Of a stretch of 64,000 nt of DNA, positions 49,729 to 58,472 are shown in pieces (the first letter of the stretch is position 1; the number at the start of each line of letters is the position of its first letter). The stretch is from assembly GCF_900142895.1 (NCBI RefSeq), contig NZ_LT670847.1, positions 2,976,001-3,040,000 of the forward strand. The letters run 5' to 3'. The position numbers and the translations under genes are program-made. This DNA is from Vreelandella subglaciescola (lineage in GTDB: Bacteria > Pseudomonadota > Gammaproteobacteria > Pseudomonadales > Halomonadaceae). The notes below the pieces were generated by a model that was not told the origin of the DNA, made no database searches, and was given only the letters and a program-made list of their open reading frames with translations.

Positions 49729-51525
49729 ATGAGCTATCAGGTTCTGGCCCGTAAATGGCGGCCACGTACATTCCACGAACTCGTGGGGCAAACGCACGTG
49801 CAGCGCGCCTTGGTCAACGCGCTTGATCAGGGGCGCTTGCACCATGCCTACCTGTTTACCGGTACCCGCGGCGTGGGCAAGACCACGCTGGCGCGGATTC
49901 TGGCCAAATGCCTCAACTGCACGGCCAACGGCCAGGGCGACGAAGGCGTTACCTCAACGCCCTGCGGGCAGTGCGGCAGCTGCCGGGCGATCGACGAAGG
50001 GCGCTTTGTTGACCTGATCGAAGTCGATGCCGCCTCGCGCACCAAGGTGGAAGACACCCGCGAGCTGCTGGATAACGTCCAGTACGCGCCGACCCAGGGG
50101 CGTTACAAGGTGTATCTCATTGACGAGGTGCACATGCTCTCGACCAGCAGTTTCAACGCGTTGTTGAAAACGCTGGAAGAGCCGCCGCCCCACGTCAAAT
50201 TCCTGCTGGCGACTACCGACCCGCACAAGCTGCCGCCAACGGTGCTGTCGCGCTGCCTGCAATTTACCCTCAAGCATATGCCGCCGGAACGCGTGGTTGA
50301 ACATTTGACCCATGTGCTGGGCGAAGAGGGCGTGGCGTTTGAAGAGAGCGCGCTGTGGCTATTGGGCAAGGCGGCCGACGGCTCCATGCGTGACGCCATG
50401 AGCCTCACCGATCAGGCCATTGCCTTTGGCCAGGGCGCGATACACCACGCCGACGTCGCCGCCATGCTGGGCACGCTGGATCATCGCCACGTGCTGGCGC
50501 TCATCGAGGCGCTGGCCGACGTTGACGTGGCGCGCCTGCTGAGCGAAGTCTCGCAGCTGGCCGAGCAGGGGCCCGATTTCGCTGCGGTGCTGGACGACGT
50601 GACGGCGATTTTGCATCGTCTCGCGGTGGCGCAGATGGTGCCCGACGCGGTGGATAACGGCCACGGCGACCGCGATACGGTGCTGGCGCTGGCCGCGCGC
50701 TTTACCGCCGAAGACGTGCAGCTTTATTACCAGATCGGCATTCAGGGGCGCGGCGACATGGCCCACGCGCCGGATTTGCGCAGCGCGCTGGAAATGACCC
50801 TGCTGCGCATGCTGGCGTTTCGCCCCCAGGGTGTGCCCCGGCCGCCGGCAACACCGCTGCCGCTGCAGCCGGAACGCCCGCCCGCCGACGAGGCGCCTAC
50901 CGCTGCTAACGCCGCGACTGAACCCGCGCCGCCGAGTCAGCCCGCTGAGCCCGTGCCACCCGCCGAGCCGCCGCCGTGGGCGACCGACGAAGCGCCGCCG
51001 GTGGTTGAGCCGGAACCTGAGCCAGCGATCCCGCCTGAACCGGTAAACGAGCCTGAACCTAAATCTGAGCCCGCGCCACCGCCCGCCGCCGAGGCGCCAC
51101 CACAGGGCGATCCGGTACCGCCGGGAAGGCTCGATCATGCCGGCTGGGTTGACGGTTTTGACGCGCTGGGGCTGGGCGGGCTGACGCGCAATCTGGCCGC
51201 ACACTGTCAGCTGGAAAGCGACGACGGTGAAACCCTGGTGCTGCGCCTTGATCCCAGCCAGGCGGCCATGCAGGCCGACGTACACGACACCCGGATTGCC
51301 AAAGCGCTGGCGGCAAACGGCATTGAACGCCGCGTGACGATGAGCGCAGAAGTGCTTGACGCCACGCTTGAAACGCCCAAAGCGCGGGACGCTCGGGTAG
51401 GGCAGGAGCGCCAGGAAAAAGCGCTTGATACGCTCAACCGTGATCCCCATATACAAGAGCTTAAGCAGGCATTCGGCGCGACGTTCATGGAAAACGGCGT
51501 GATGCCTGCGAAGCACGCCGACTGA
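49729..51525 (+). CDS. dnaX: DNA polymerase III subunit tau
   Basis: Clamp-loader ATPase and replisome organiser. 598 residues: SYQVLARKWRPRTFHELVGQTHVQRAL, Walker A GTRGVGKTTLARI, zinc site with four Cys (CLNC to CGQCGSC), Walker B/DEAD-like YLIDEVHMLS, sensor 1 LLATTDPHKLP and the SRC motif TVLSRCLQF. Residues about 370-475 form a Pro/Glu/Ala-rich linker, then the C-terminal domain that contacts polymerase and helicase (GWVDGFDALGLGGLTRNLA). No A-AAA-AAG slippery heptamer was seen where E. coli makes gamma, so a short form is not predicted. Heads dnaX-ybaB-recR. Confidence 0.97.
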   Translation: MSYQVLARKWRPRTFHELVGQTHVQRALVNALDQGRLHHAYLFTGTRGVGKTTLARILAKCLNCTANGQGDEGVTSTPCGQCGSCRAIDEGRFVDLIEVDAASRTKVEDTRELLDNVQYAPTQGRYKVYLIDEVHMLSTSSFNALLKTLEEPPPHVKFLLATTDPHKLPPTVLSRCLQFTLKHMPPERVVEHLTHVLGEEGVAFEESALWLLGKAADGSMRDAMSLTDQAIAFGQGAIHHADVAAMLGTLDHRHVLALIEALADVDVARLLSEVSQLAEQGPDFAAVLDDVTAILHRLAVAQMVPDAVDNGHGDRDTVLALAARFTAEDVQLYYQIGIQGRGDMAHAPDLRSALEMTLLRMLAFRPQGVPRPPATPLPLQPERPPADEAPTAANAATEPAPPSQPAEPVPPAEPPPWATDEAPPVVEPEPEPAIPPEPVNEPEPKSEPAPPPAAEAPPQGDPVPPGRLDHAGWVDGFDALGLGGLTRNLAAHCQLESDDGETLVLRLDPSQAAMQADVHDTRIAKALAANGIERRVTMSAEVLDATLETPKARDARVGQERQEKALDTLNRDPHIQELKQAFGATFMENGVMPAKHAD

Positions 51526-51558
51526 CACACCCTTTACTTTGACTCGGGAGACATCGCC

Positions 51559-51885
51559 ATGATGAAAGGCGGAATGGGCAACATGATGAAGCAGGCTCAG
51601 GAAATGCAGGAAAAAATGCAGCGTGCTCAGGAAGAAGTCGCCAAGGCGGAAGTGCAGGGCGAAGCCGGCGCCGGCATGGTTAAAATCACCATGAACGGCC
51701 GCCATGACGTGAGCAAGGTCGATATCGACCCGAGCGTGATGGAAGAAGACAAAGAGCTGCTGGAAGACCTGCTTGCGGCAGCGGTCAACGACGCCGTGCG
51801 CAAGATTGAAGCAAGCTCCAAAGAACTGATGGAAGGCGCCACTTCCGGGCTGGATCTGCCGCCCGGCTTTAAAATGCCGTTCTGA
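51559..51885 (+). CDS. ybaB: YbaB/EbfC nucleoid-associated protein
   Basis: Small dimeric DNA-binding protein. 108 residues: a Met/Gly/Lys-rich start ([61 protein letters not shown]), then [36 protein letters not shown] before the ATG. Between dnaX and recR, the conserved gammaproteobacterial order. Confidence 0.97.
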   Translation: MMKGGMGNMMKQAQEMQEKMQRAQEEVAKAEVQGEAGAGMVKITMNGRHDVSKVDIDPSVMEEDKELLEDLLAAAVNDAVRKIEASSKELMEGATSGLDLPPGFKMPF

Positions 51886-51889
51886 TTGG

Positions 51890-52495
51890 ATGCGCTTCTC
51901 ACCGCTTGTTGAACAGCTGATGGACGCCTTTCGGGTGCTGCCGGGGGTCGGGCCGAAAACCGCCCAGCGCATGGCCATGCACGTGCTGGAGCGCGAACGC
52001 GAAGGCGGTCAACGCCTGTCAGCAACGCTTGCCGAAGCCATTGAGGCCGTGGGCTATTGCCAGCGCTGCCGTACGCTGACCGAAGCCGAGCTGTGCGCGC
52101 TGTGCCAAAGCCCGCGGCGCGATGAAACGCTGCTGTGCGTGGTGGAGTCGCCGGCCGACCAGCTTGCCATCGAAGAGGCCGGCGGCTTTCGCGGGCGCTA
52201 TTTCGTGCTCCACGGCCATCTGTCGCCGATTGACGGCATTGGCCCGGAGGCCATCGGTCTTGAGCAGCTGGAGAGCCTGGTGGCTCAGGCGCACGTGCAT
52301 GAAATCGTGCTGGCGACCAACCCCACGGTAGAAGGCGAAGCCACTGCGCACTATATTGCCACCCAGCTGGCCGCCTACGGCGTGACGTTTTCCCGCCTGG
52401 CCTACGGCGTGCCCATGGGCGGCGAACTTGAATACGTTGACGGCGGTACGCTAAGCCGCGCCTTCAATGGCCGCCTGCCTTTTGCCAGCGAATAA
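51890..52495 (+). CDS. recR: Recombination mediator RecR
   Basis: RecFOR pathway protein that helps load RecA on gapped DNA. 201 residues: helix-hairpin-helix ([22 protein letters not shown]), C4 zinc finger ([16 protein letters not shown]), Toprim domain ([44 protein letters not shown] and [17 protein letters not shown]) and the Walker-B-like end ([24 protein letters not shown]). Starts five bases after the ybaB stop. Confidence 0.98.
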   Translation: MRFSPLVEQLMDAFRVLPGVGPKTAQRMAMHVLEREREGGQRLSATLAEAIEAVGYCQRCRTLTEAELCALCQSPRRDETLLCVVESPADQLAIEEAGGFRGRYFVLHGHLSPIDGIGPEAIGLEQLESLVAQAHVHEIVLATNPTVEGEATAHYIATQLAAYGVTFSRLAYGVPMGGELEYVDGGTLSRAFNGRLPFASE

Positions 52496-52502
52496 ACGCT
52501 GC

Positions 52503-52522
52503 CGCGCACGACGGCGTGCGCG
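52503..52522 (+). terminator. Hairpin between recR and rnd
   Basis: 8-bp GC stem CGCGCACG / CGTGCGCG with an ACGG loop, eight bases after the recR stop. No strong T-run follows, so it may be a weak terminator or only an RNA-stabilising hairpin. Confidence 0.4.
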
Positions 52523-52543
52523 CACTTTAGGGAAAACCTGCTT

Positions 52544-53674
52544 TTGTCCTTGATTGACTCCCCCTCGTACCAGTGGATTGACACGCCCGAAGCGCTGGAT
52601 GACGCCTGCGCCCATCTGGCGGATGCTGACGTTATCGCGCTGGATACCGAGTTTTTTCGTGAAAAAACCTTTTACCCGGTGACCGCGCTGGTCCAGTTTG
52701 CCGGCAACGGCGTGACCTATCTGGTGGACCCGCTGGCGGTTGACTGCACGCCGGCGTGCCAGGCGCTGCTGCAGAATGCCGCGCTGAAACTGATTCACGC
52801 CTGCAGCGAAGACCTTGAGGTGTTTCAGTGCTGGGCCGGTGTGTTACCCACGCCGCTGATGGATACTCAGGTGGCGCAGGGGTTTCTGAGCGAAACGCCC
52901 GGCATGGGCTATCAAAAACTGGTGGCTTACTGGCTGGATGAAGACCTGCCCAAGGAAGAAACCCGTTCGAACTGGCTGAATCGCCCGCTGACGCCGTCGC
53001 AGTGTGATTACGCCGCGCTGGACGTTATCTGCCTGCTCGAAGTGTGGCAGAAGCAGGCCGACGCGCTGGAAAAAAACGGGCGAATGGCCTGGGCCAGAGC
53101 GCAGTGCCAAACGCTGATCGAGCAGGCCGGGCGCAGCGCCGAGCAGGATGCCCAGTGGTTTACCCGTCAGCGCCAACTATGGCGGCTAACGCCGCGTCAG
53201 ATCGAGGCCTACCGGCTGATGACAACCTGGCGCGAAGGCGAAACCCGCCAGCGCAACCTGCCGCGTAACTGGCTGGTCAGCGATAAAGTGCTGTTTGCCG
53301 TCGCCACCGCCATGCCTAAAAACCGCTTTGAGCTGGCCGCGGTGGAAGACATCAAACCGTCGTTTATCAAAAAAGACGGCGATACCCTGCTGGCGCAGGT
53401 GAAAGCGGCGCGGGAGTGTGAGGCCGAGGCGCTGCCGCACGCCTGGCCAGACCCGGCTCGTCCGCCGTTCAAGCCGCTGTTCAAAACGCTGAAAAAAGCC
53501 GTCAGTGAGCGCGGCGAAGCGCTGGGGATGGCGCCCGAAATGCTCCTGCGTCGGCGCGATATTGAAGCGATTGCGATGCAGGTGCTGGCCGGTGACACGC
53601 CGGTATTGCCCGACGGCTGGCGCGGCGAGTGCCTGAACGACGCGCTGACCCAAGCGCTCAAGGAGACGTCATGA
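52544..53674 (+). CDS. rnd: Ribonuclease D
   Basis: 3'-5' exoribonuclease that trims tRNA precursors. 376 residues: DEDD exonuclease motifs (VIALDTEFFREKTFYPVTALVQF, KLIHACSEDLEVFQ, and YAALDVICLLEVW with the fourth Asp), then HRDC domains (TPRQIEAYRLMTTWREGETRQRNLPRNWLVSDKVLFAVA and LRRRDIEAIAMQVL). Begins with TTG at 52544 with only a distant AGGGA, so the start is uncertain. Its stop overlaps the ycgL ATG. Confidence 0.94.
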   Translation: MSLIDSPSYQWIDTPEALDDACAHLADADVIALDTEFFREKTFYPVTALVQFAGNGVTYLVDPLAVDCTPACQALLQNAALKLIHACSEDLEVFQCWAGVLPTPLMDTQVAQGFLSETPGMGYQKLVAYWLDEDLPKEETRSNWLNRPLTPSQCDYAALDVICLLEVWQKQADALEKNGRMAWARAQCQTLIEQAGRSAEQDAQWFTRQRQLWRLTPRQIEAYRLMTTWREGETRQRNLPRNWLVSDKVLFAVATAMPKNRFELAAVEDIKPSFIKKDGDTLLAQVKAARECEAEALPHAWPDPARPPFKPLFKTLKKAVSERGEALGMAPEMLLRRRDIEAIAMQVLAGDTPVLPDGWRGECLNDALTQALKETS

Positions 53675-53985
53675 CCGCAACGACTGCCGGCTTATCCGGC
53701 CGCCTTATTTGCGAAGTGTTCAAAAGCCCGCGTAAAGAAGAAACGTACCTGTACGTGGACAAGCGCCAGGGGCTGGTGGATGTGCCCGAGGCGCTGCTGG
53801 AGCATTTCGGCAAGCCGGTAGCGGTGTTCACCATGCTGTTGACCGCCGACAAGCCGCTGGCGCGTGCCAACGCGGCGGACGTGATGGCGGCGATTCACGC
53901 TCAGGGATTTTACTTTCAGATGCCGCCGGCGAAAGAGGACTACCTGCTCGACCTTTACCGGACACCGACCCAGGCGGTTTACTAG
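53671..53985 (+). CDS. ycgL: YcgL domain protein
   Basis: 104-residue protein of the small gammaproteobacterial YcgL family, function unknown: CEVFKSPRKEETYLYVDKRQGLVDVPEALLEHFGKPVAVFTMLLTADKPLARANAADVMAAIHAQGFYFQMPPAKEDYLLDLYR. AAGGAG precedes the ATG, which shares ATGA with the rnd stop. The rnd-ycgL-ycgN order is conserved in the class. A longer frame to 53629 overlaps rnd and is not needed. Confidence 0.95.
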   Translation: MTATTAGLSGRLICEVFKSPRKEETYLYVDKRQGLVDVPEALLEHFGKPVAVFTMLLTADKPLARANAADVMAAIHAQGFYFQMPPAKEDYLLDLYRTPTQAVY

Positions 53986-54013
53986 GCTGACTACAAGCCG
54001 TGGAGGAGGGCGT

Positions 54014-54469
54014 ATGACAACGAAGCTGCGCGAACGCTTTTGGGAACGCTTTACCCTGGAAGAGCTCAACGATGCCGAATGGGAAGCGCTGTGCGACGGC
54101 TGCGGGCAGTGCTGCCTGCTCAAGCTTCACGATGACGACACCGAAGAAGTGGCGGTGCTCAACGTGGCCTGCCGGCTGCTGGATACCCACAGCTGCCAGT
54201 GCAGCGACTACCCCAACCGCTTTGACAGCGTGCCCGACTGCACTCAGTTGACGCCTGCGCTGGTCAGGGAGTTTACTTGGCTGCCGCACACCTGCGGCTA
54301 CCGGCGCGTGGCCGAAGGCCGCAAGCTTGCCGGCTGGCATCCGCTACTCAGCAACGACGCCGAGCGCGTACACCGCAAGGGCATCAGCGTGCGCGGCTTC
54401 GCCGTGTCCCAGGATGACGTCCCCGAAGACCGCCTTGAAGAGCACATTATTGCCGTGCTGCCGATGTAG
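54014..54469 (+). CDS. ycgN: YcgN family (UPF0260) cysteine-cluster protein
   Basis: 151-residue protein of unknown function, CxxCxxCC family: WEALCDGCGQCCLLKLHDDDTEEVAVLNVACRLLDTHSCQCSDYPNRFDSVPDCTQLTP, WLPHTCGYRRVAEGRKLAGWHPLL. The eight or so conserved Cys suggest a metal or Fe-S site; the role is not known. Strong GGAGGAGG before the ATG. Follows ycgL by 28 bases. Confidence 0.94.
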   Translation: MTTKLRERFWERFTLEELNDAEWEALCDGCGQCCLLKLHDDDTEEVAVLNVACRLLDTHSCQCSDYPNRFDSVPDCTQLTPALVREFTWLPHTCGYRRVAEGRKLAGWHPLLSNDAERVHRKGISVRGFAVSQDDVPEDRLEEHIIAVLPM

Positions 54470-54535
54470 GTTCGCGCCATCAAGATGCTATCGATTGTCG
54501 ACTGACGACTAAGTTTTCAACGATAGGAGATAGGA

Positions 54536-55771
54536 ATGACCGCTTCTGTTTTATCTGACTGGACACCAGGCGCTGCTGACAAAGACATCCCGCCAATCGG
54601 CGCCTTGTTACTGACGGGGGTCAGCCTGCCGGCGGCAGCGATCTTTGAGTCGCCGCTAGCGCAAAATATCGCGTGGATGCAGCGTTTTGCCGAATCCCAC
54701 GGCGCGCGGCTCTCGCCGCACGGCAAGACCACCATGGCGCCGGCCTTATTTCGTCGTCAGCTCGAGGCCGGCGCCTGGGGCATTACGCTGGCTACCGCAC
54801 CGCAGTGTCGTGCAGCTTTCGCCGGTGGCGTGACGCGCCTGCTGATGGCCAACCAGCTTGTTGGCGAGCCCAACATGGCGATCGTCGCCGAACTCATCGG
54901 GGCGGGTGCCGAGTTCTACTGCGTGGTTGATTCCGCGACGAACGTCACCGCGCTGGGCCGCTACTTCGCCGCGCGCGGCCAAACTCTCAATGTGTTGATC
55001 GAGCTGGGGGTTGCCGAGGGGCGCTGCGGCTGCCGTGATAGCGCCCAGGTCGAGGCACTGGTGGGCGTAATCGCCGAGCAGTCAGCATTAGCGCTGGTCG
55101 GGATCGAAGGCTATGAGGGGATGATCGCGGGGGGCGACGAGGTCGCCGCAGTAAGCGCCTACGGTGAGCGGCTGGTGGAGACCGTCAGGACGCTGCGTGC
55201 GAGCGATACGCTCCGACGTGAGGCGCCGATCGTTACCGCCTCAGGTTCTAAGTGGTTCGACCTGATCGCCGAGGCATTCGATAAGGCGGAGCTGCGCGAG
55301 TATTACACGCCCGTGCTGCGTCCGGGCTGCTATGTGGTCCATGACCACCGGCTCTATGCCGGCGCCATGGCGGATATAAAGGCTCGTAATCCGGGGCTGA
55401 TCGGCGACCTGCAGCCGGCGCTCGAGGTGTTCGCTCACGTTCAGTCGTTGCCCGAGCCCGGCCTGGCGATCGTGGCCCTGGGCAAGCGCGACATTGGCCA
55501 CGAGCCGGACCTGCCGCTGCCGCTGAGGCTCTATCCGCTGGTCTCACACCCGGCGTCAGCCGCGACAGCGGTGGACATTAGCCGCTGGAAGGCCACGCAT
55601 ATCATGGATCAGCATACTTTTTTGGAAATTCCCCGCGATACCGAGTTGGCGGTTGGCGATGTGCTCGCCTTCGGCACGTCGCACCCGTGCCTGACCTTCG
55701 ATAAGTGGCGACAGATGTGTCTAGTAGATCGCGAGCTGAAGGTGCTTGACGCGCTGGAAACGCGTTTCTGA
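54536..55771 (+). CDS. D-threonine aldolase / D-serine deaminase-like PLP enzyme
   Basis: 411 residues, fold-type III PLP enzyme (alanine racemase-like barrel plus C-terminal beta domain). The Schiff-base Lys lies in LSPHGKTTMAPALFRRQL; later motifs IELGVAEGRCGCRD, GIEGYEGMIAG, TASGSKWFD and VLRPGCYVVHDHRLY. The C-terminal metal-binding His/Cys pair is in GTSHPCLTFDKW, as in DSD1-type D-serine dehydratases and D-threonine aldolases. The substrate (D-Thr, D-Ser, or other 3-hydroxy D-amino acid) cannot be told. AGGAGATAGGA gives a good ribosome site. The gene sits alone between housekeeping genes and is followed by a 14-codon overlapping frame, hinting at an inserted, truncated operon. Confidence 0.82.
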   Translation: MTASVLSDWTPGAADKDIPPIGALLLTGVSLPAAAIFESPLAQNIAWMQRFAESHGARLSPHGKTTMAPALFRRQLEAGAWGITLATAPQCRAAFAGGVTRLLMANQLVGEPNMAIVAELIGAGAEFYCVVDSATNVTALGRYFAARGQTLNVLIELGVAEGRCGCRDSAQVEALVGVIAEQSALALVGIEGYEGMIAGGDEVAAVSAYGERLVETVRTLRASDTLRREAPIVTASGSKWFDLIAEAFDKAELREYYTPVLRPGCYVVHDHRLYAGAMADIKARNPGLIGDLQPALEVFAHVQSLPEPGLAIVALGKRDIGHEPDLPLPLRLYPLVSHPASAATAVDISRWKATHIMDQHTFLEIPRDTELAVGDVLAFGTSHPCLTFDKWRQMCLVDRELKVLDALETRF

Positions 55772-55815
55772 TGGCCATGAACCTCGAGCACTACCTGAGC
55801 GTGATTTTTCGCTAA
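55771..55815 (+). pseudogene. Possible truncated remnant downstream of the PLP-enzyme gene
   Basis: Fourteen-codon frame (MAMNLEHYLSVIFR) whose ATG overlaps the TGA of the upstream gene (TGATG), a layout typical of coupled operon genes. It ends inside the 3' end of the convergent peptidase gene. It may be the beginning of a lost second gene or chance; I recognise no family. Confidence 0.3.
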
Positions 55816-57935
55816 CCATGCTGATTAGCAGTGGGAACCCCCGGAGAGGTGGCTAATCCCAGCGCCCAGAGGATGAAGGCATCCTGTCGGGCGGCGTCGC
55901 GCCAGGCTTTGAACCGGCCCGAGGCGCCGCCGTGGCCGCTGCTCATATCGGTATACAGCAGCACCGGCGCTTTGCCCTGCTGGCACTGTGCCACTCGCGC
56001 ATAGTATTTGGCCGGCTCCCAGTAGGCCACGCGGGTATCAAACCAGCTGCCTTCGATCCACAGCGCGGGGTAGGTCTGCGGTGTGACGTTATCCACCGGC
56101 GAGTAGCCGCGAATGCGTGCGGCAACCTCGGGCGCTTCGGGGTTGCCCCATTCGCTGTATTCGGCGGTAGTCAGCGGCAGGTCGGGGTTTTGCATGGTGC
56201 GCAGCACGTCGACAAAGGGTACGTCGAGCACCGCCGCGCAGAAGGCCTGGGGCGCACGGTTGACGCAGGTACCCACCAGCAGGCCGCCGGCGCTGGCACC
56301 ATAGGCGACGATACGCTCGGGCAGGCTGACGCCTTCGGCCACCAGTGCGTCCCGGGCGGCCAGGAAATCGTTGAAGCTGTTTTCCTTGTGTTCCATTTTG
56401 CCGTTGAGATACCAGGGCTCGCCGCGTTCGCCGCCGCCACGCACGTGCGCGACGGCAAAGGCTACTCCGCGATTGAGCAGCTCCAGCCGGGCGATCGAAA
56501 ACCACGGGTCCTGCGGGTCGCCGTAGGCGCCGTAGCCGTAAAGCAGCGTGGGCAGCGGCTGGCCGGCAAGATCCGCCCGCATGACGATGGAGACGGGCAC
56601 GGCTTCGCCGTCGGCGCTTTTGGCCCACAGCCGCCGGCTGGTCAGCCTATCCGGCGTCAAGTCGCCGTAAAGCGGCAGCGTTTTGATCACGCGGCGCTCG
56701 CCGCTTTCAAGGTCGAGCTCGATCCAGCGCGGCGGCTGGGTGAAGGATTCTTCGCGTAGTCGCAGCGTTTGGGTGGCAAAGTGCGGCGCGTCTTCAAGCA
56801 TCTGCGAACAGGGCGTTTCCGGCAGCGCTAGTACGCTGTCGCCAATAGGGCGGTGAGCCGCGTCGAATACCAGCCGACGCAACGTGACCTGCGCTTGGGC
56901 GTGGTCGCGCTCGGCTAGCACCAGCCCCCAAGAAAAGACGTCGATGCCTTCAATCGTTACGCTTTCGCGGTGCGCCACCAGCGGTTTCCAGTCGGCCTGA
57001 TCGGGGCTTTTTAGCGCGGCGTCTTCGGGCGTGACGTCCAGCTGAAAGTGCGCCCCTGCGCGGTTGTGAAGGCGGTAGAAAAAGCCCGGCCGGTGATCAA
57101 TGCTGGCTTCAACGCCGGCCTCGCGCGGGTGCAGGCAGCGTGGTGCGGCGCCGGGCTCATCTGCCGGGATCAGATGGGTTTCGCTGGTGTCCTTGGAGGC
57201 GCTTTCCAGCATGATCCAGCGCCGCGAGCGGGTTTTGTCCATACCCACCCAGAACTCGGGGTCGTCTTCGCGCCATATTAGCTGAGGCGTGTCGGTGCCG
57301 ATTTGATCCTCAAGCGTTAGCGACAAGCGCCACAGGCTATCGGGGCGTTGGGTGGCATCAAAGTGGGTGAACAGCAGCGTTGCCCGGGCATCGTGTTGGT
57401 CTTCAGCCCAGCACAGTGCGGGGCCAATATCATCCAGCACGCGCTGGGCGTCGCCGTTGGGCAGCGCCTTGATCCACAGCGTAAAACGCTCGTCGCCCTG
57501 GGTGTCTTCGGTCCACGCCAGCCACTGCTCGTCGGGTGTCAGCGCCATGTCGCCGATATCGTAAAAATCATGGCCGGTAGCGCGCGCTGGAACGTCAAAA
57601 AAGCATTCGCGCGCCTCGGGATTGTCGTTCGGGTAGCGCCACCAGCGCGAGTAGTCGGCATCGGCGGCGGTTTCACTATAGAACGTATAGTGGTCAAGCG
57701 CGGTCTCAAGGCTTGAGAGAGCAAGCTCGCGCCGCGCAAGGTGGCCGTGATAAAGCGCGTCGGCCAGCGGTTTTAGAGGTTTAAACCACGCCGCGTGCTG
57801 TGCGTTGGCGGCGTCAAGAAAGGCCTCGACCTCGGGCGCGTCGCTGTGTTCAAGCCAGTGCCACTCGGGGTCATTAGGGCGAAAGTCGCGTTCCACTGGC
57901 GAAAGCTCGGCATTGTCTGGCTGTGCTTTTCTCAA
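55812..57935 (-). CDS. ptrB: S9 family peptidase (oligopeptidase B-like)
   Basis: Cytosolic serine peptidase cleaving after basic residues in short peptides. About 707 residues: N-terminal beta-propeller (residues about 80-420, e.g. YDIGDMALTPDEQWLAWTEDTQGDERFTLWIKAL), then the alpha/beta hydrolase domain (LLYGYGAYGDPQDPWFSIARLELLNRGVAFAVAHVRGGGERGEPWYLNGK). Nucleophile Ser in YGASAGGLLVG, Asp in FDTRVAYWEPAKY, His in SSGHGGASGRF. GASAGG replaces the commoner GGSAGG. The frame begins with TTG at 57935 without a clear ribosome site; GTG at 57896 is an alternative. Confidence 0.93.
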   Translation of the reverse strand: MRKAQPDNAELSPVERDFRPNDPEWHWLEHSDAPEVEAFLDAANAQHAAWFKPLKPLADALYHGHLARRELALSSLETALDHYTFYSETAADADYSRWWRYPNDNPEARECFFDVPARATGHDFYDIGDMALTPDEQWLAWTEDTQGDERFTLWIKALPNGDAQRVLDDIGPALCWAEDQHDARATLLFTHFDATQRPDSLWRLSLTLEDQIGTDTPQLIWREDDPEFWVGMDKTRSRRWIMLESASKDTSETHLIPADEPGAAPRCLHPREAGVEASIDHRPGFFYRLHNRAGAHFQLDVTPEDAALKSPDQADWKPLVAHRESVTIEGIDVFSWGLVLAERDHAQAQVTLRRLVFDAAHRPIGDSVLALPETPCSQMLEDAPHFATQTLRLREESFTQPPRWIELDLESGERRVIKTLPLYGDLTPDRLTSRRLWAKSADGEAVPVSIVMRADLAGQPLPTLLYGYGAYGDPQDPWFSIARLELLNRGVAFAVAHVRGGGERGEPWYLNGKMEHKENSFNDFLAARDALVAEGVSLPERIVAYGASAGGLLVGTCVNRAPQAFCAAVLDVPFVDVLRTMQNPDLPLTTAEYSEWGNPEAPEVAARIRGYSPVDNVTPQTYPALWIEGSWFDTRVAYWEPAKYYARVAQCQQGKAPVLLYTDMSSGHGGASGRFKAWRDAARQDAFILWALGLATSPGVPTANQHG

Positions 57936-57964
57936 TTGACGGGTACCATAACGGAAAATGTAGC

Positions 57965-57982
57965 GTGGATGCTGACATCCAC
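57965..57982 (+). promoter_or_regulatory. 5' leader hairpin before the unknown membrane protein gene
   Basis: Perfect 7-bp stem GTGGATG / CATCCAC with a CTGA loop, ending one base before the AGAGGAG ribosome site of the gene at 57995. Could affect translation or mRNA stability. Confidence 0.4.
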
Positions 57983-57994
57983 AAGAGGAGTATT

Positions 57995-58426
57995 ATGCTG
58001 TTTGCAGATTCAATGTCACTGCTTTGGTTGACCTATTACGGGATCTCGATTTTGGTGCTGGGCGCCGTGTATCTGGCCTTTGCCTTCTTGCCGCGCCTGC
58101 CGCGGCTATTATTGACCTGGGCGATTGGCGGCGCGATGTGGATGCCGGCGAGTTTTGTATTGCCGCTGGTGGAAGAAGGCGAGTTCTATACCGGCTGGGC
58201 GCCGTCGGCGATGGTCGCGGCGGTGGGCGTTCTGGAAAAAGACTCATCGGCGGTTGGCGGCCTGTTGTGGTTGCTCGCGGGTGTGGTGCTGGGCTCGCTC
58301 ATAGGCATCGCCCTTTGGTGGTGGCGCCGCCCGTATCGTCAGGGAGACGATCATACGCCGTCAACGGCCGCTGACCCCAAGTCCGCCGAGCACAGCCCTC
58401 GTCGTCGCGAGCCGGTGGTCGGTTAA
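57995..58426 (+). CDS. Unrecognised small membrane protein
   Basis: 143 residues, no family recognised. Three predicted membrane segments: residues about 5-30 (LLWLTYYGISILVLGAVYLAFAFL), 36-58 (LPRLLLTWAIGGAMWMPASFVLPLV) and 85-110 (SSAVGGLLWLLAGVVLGSLIGIALWWW). These are followed by a hydrophilic Arg/Pro/Asp-rich tail of about 30 residues (RRPYRQGDDHTPSTAADPKSAEH). GAGGAG lies four bases from the ATG. Divergent from the peptidase and 46 bases upstream of the YafJ-like gene on the same strand. Confidence 0.8.
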   Translation: MLFADSMSLLWLTYYGISILVLGAVYLAFAFLPRLPRLLLTWAIGGAMWMPASFVLPLVEEGEFYTGWAPSAMVAAVGVLEKDSSAVGGLLWLLAGVVLGSLIGIALWWWRRPYRQGDDHTPSTAADPKSAEHSPRRREPVVG

Positions 58427-58472
58427 GCGTCAGCGCCATTCAATGAGCGTGAGTCAATGAAAGGAGTCAGCG

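Noticed and set aside
51410-51420. A-rich stretch in dnaX as a possible programmed frameshift site
   Set aside because: It is not an A-AAA-AAG-type heptamer, lies near the 3' end rather than after the ATPase domains, and no shortened product of useful length would result.
50359-51978. 539-codon minus-strand open frame opposite dnaX and ybaB
   Set aside because: Antisense shadow of dnaX; low-complexity Arg/Gly/His composition and no ribosome site.
54495-54502. TTGTCGAC before the PLP-enzyme gene, resembling the prp operators
   Set aside because: Only eight of ten bases and the second half-site is incomplete; most likely chance.
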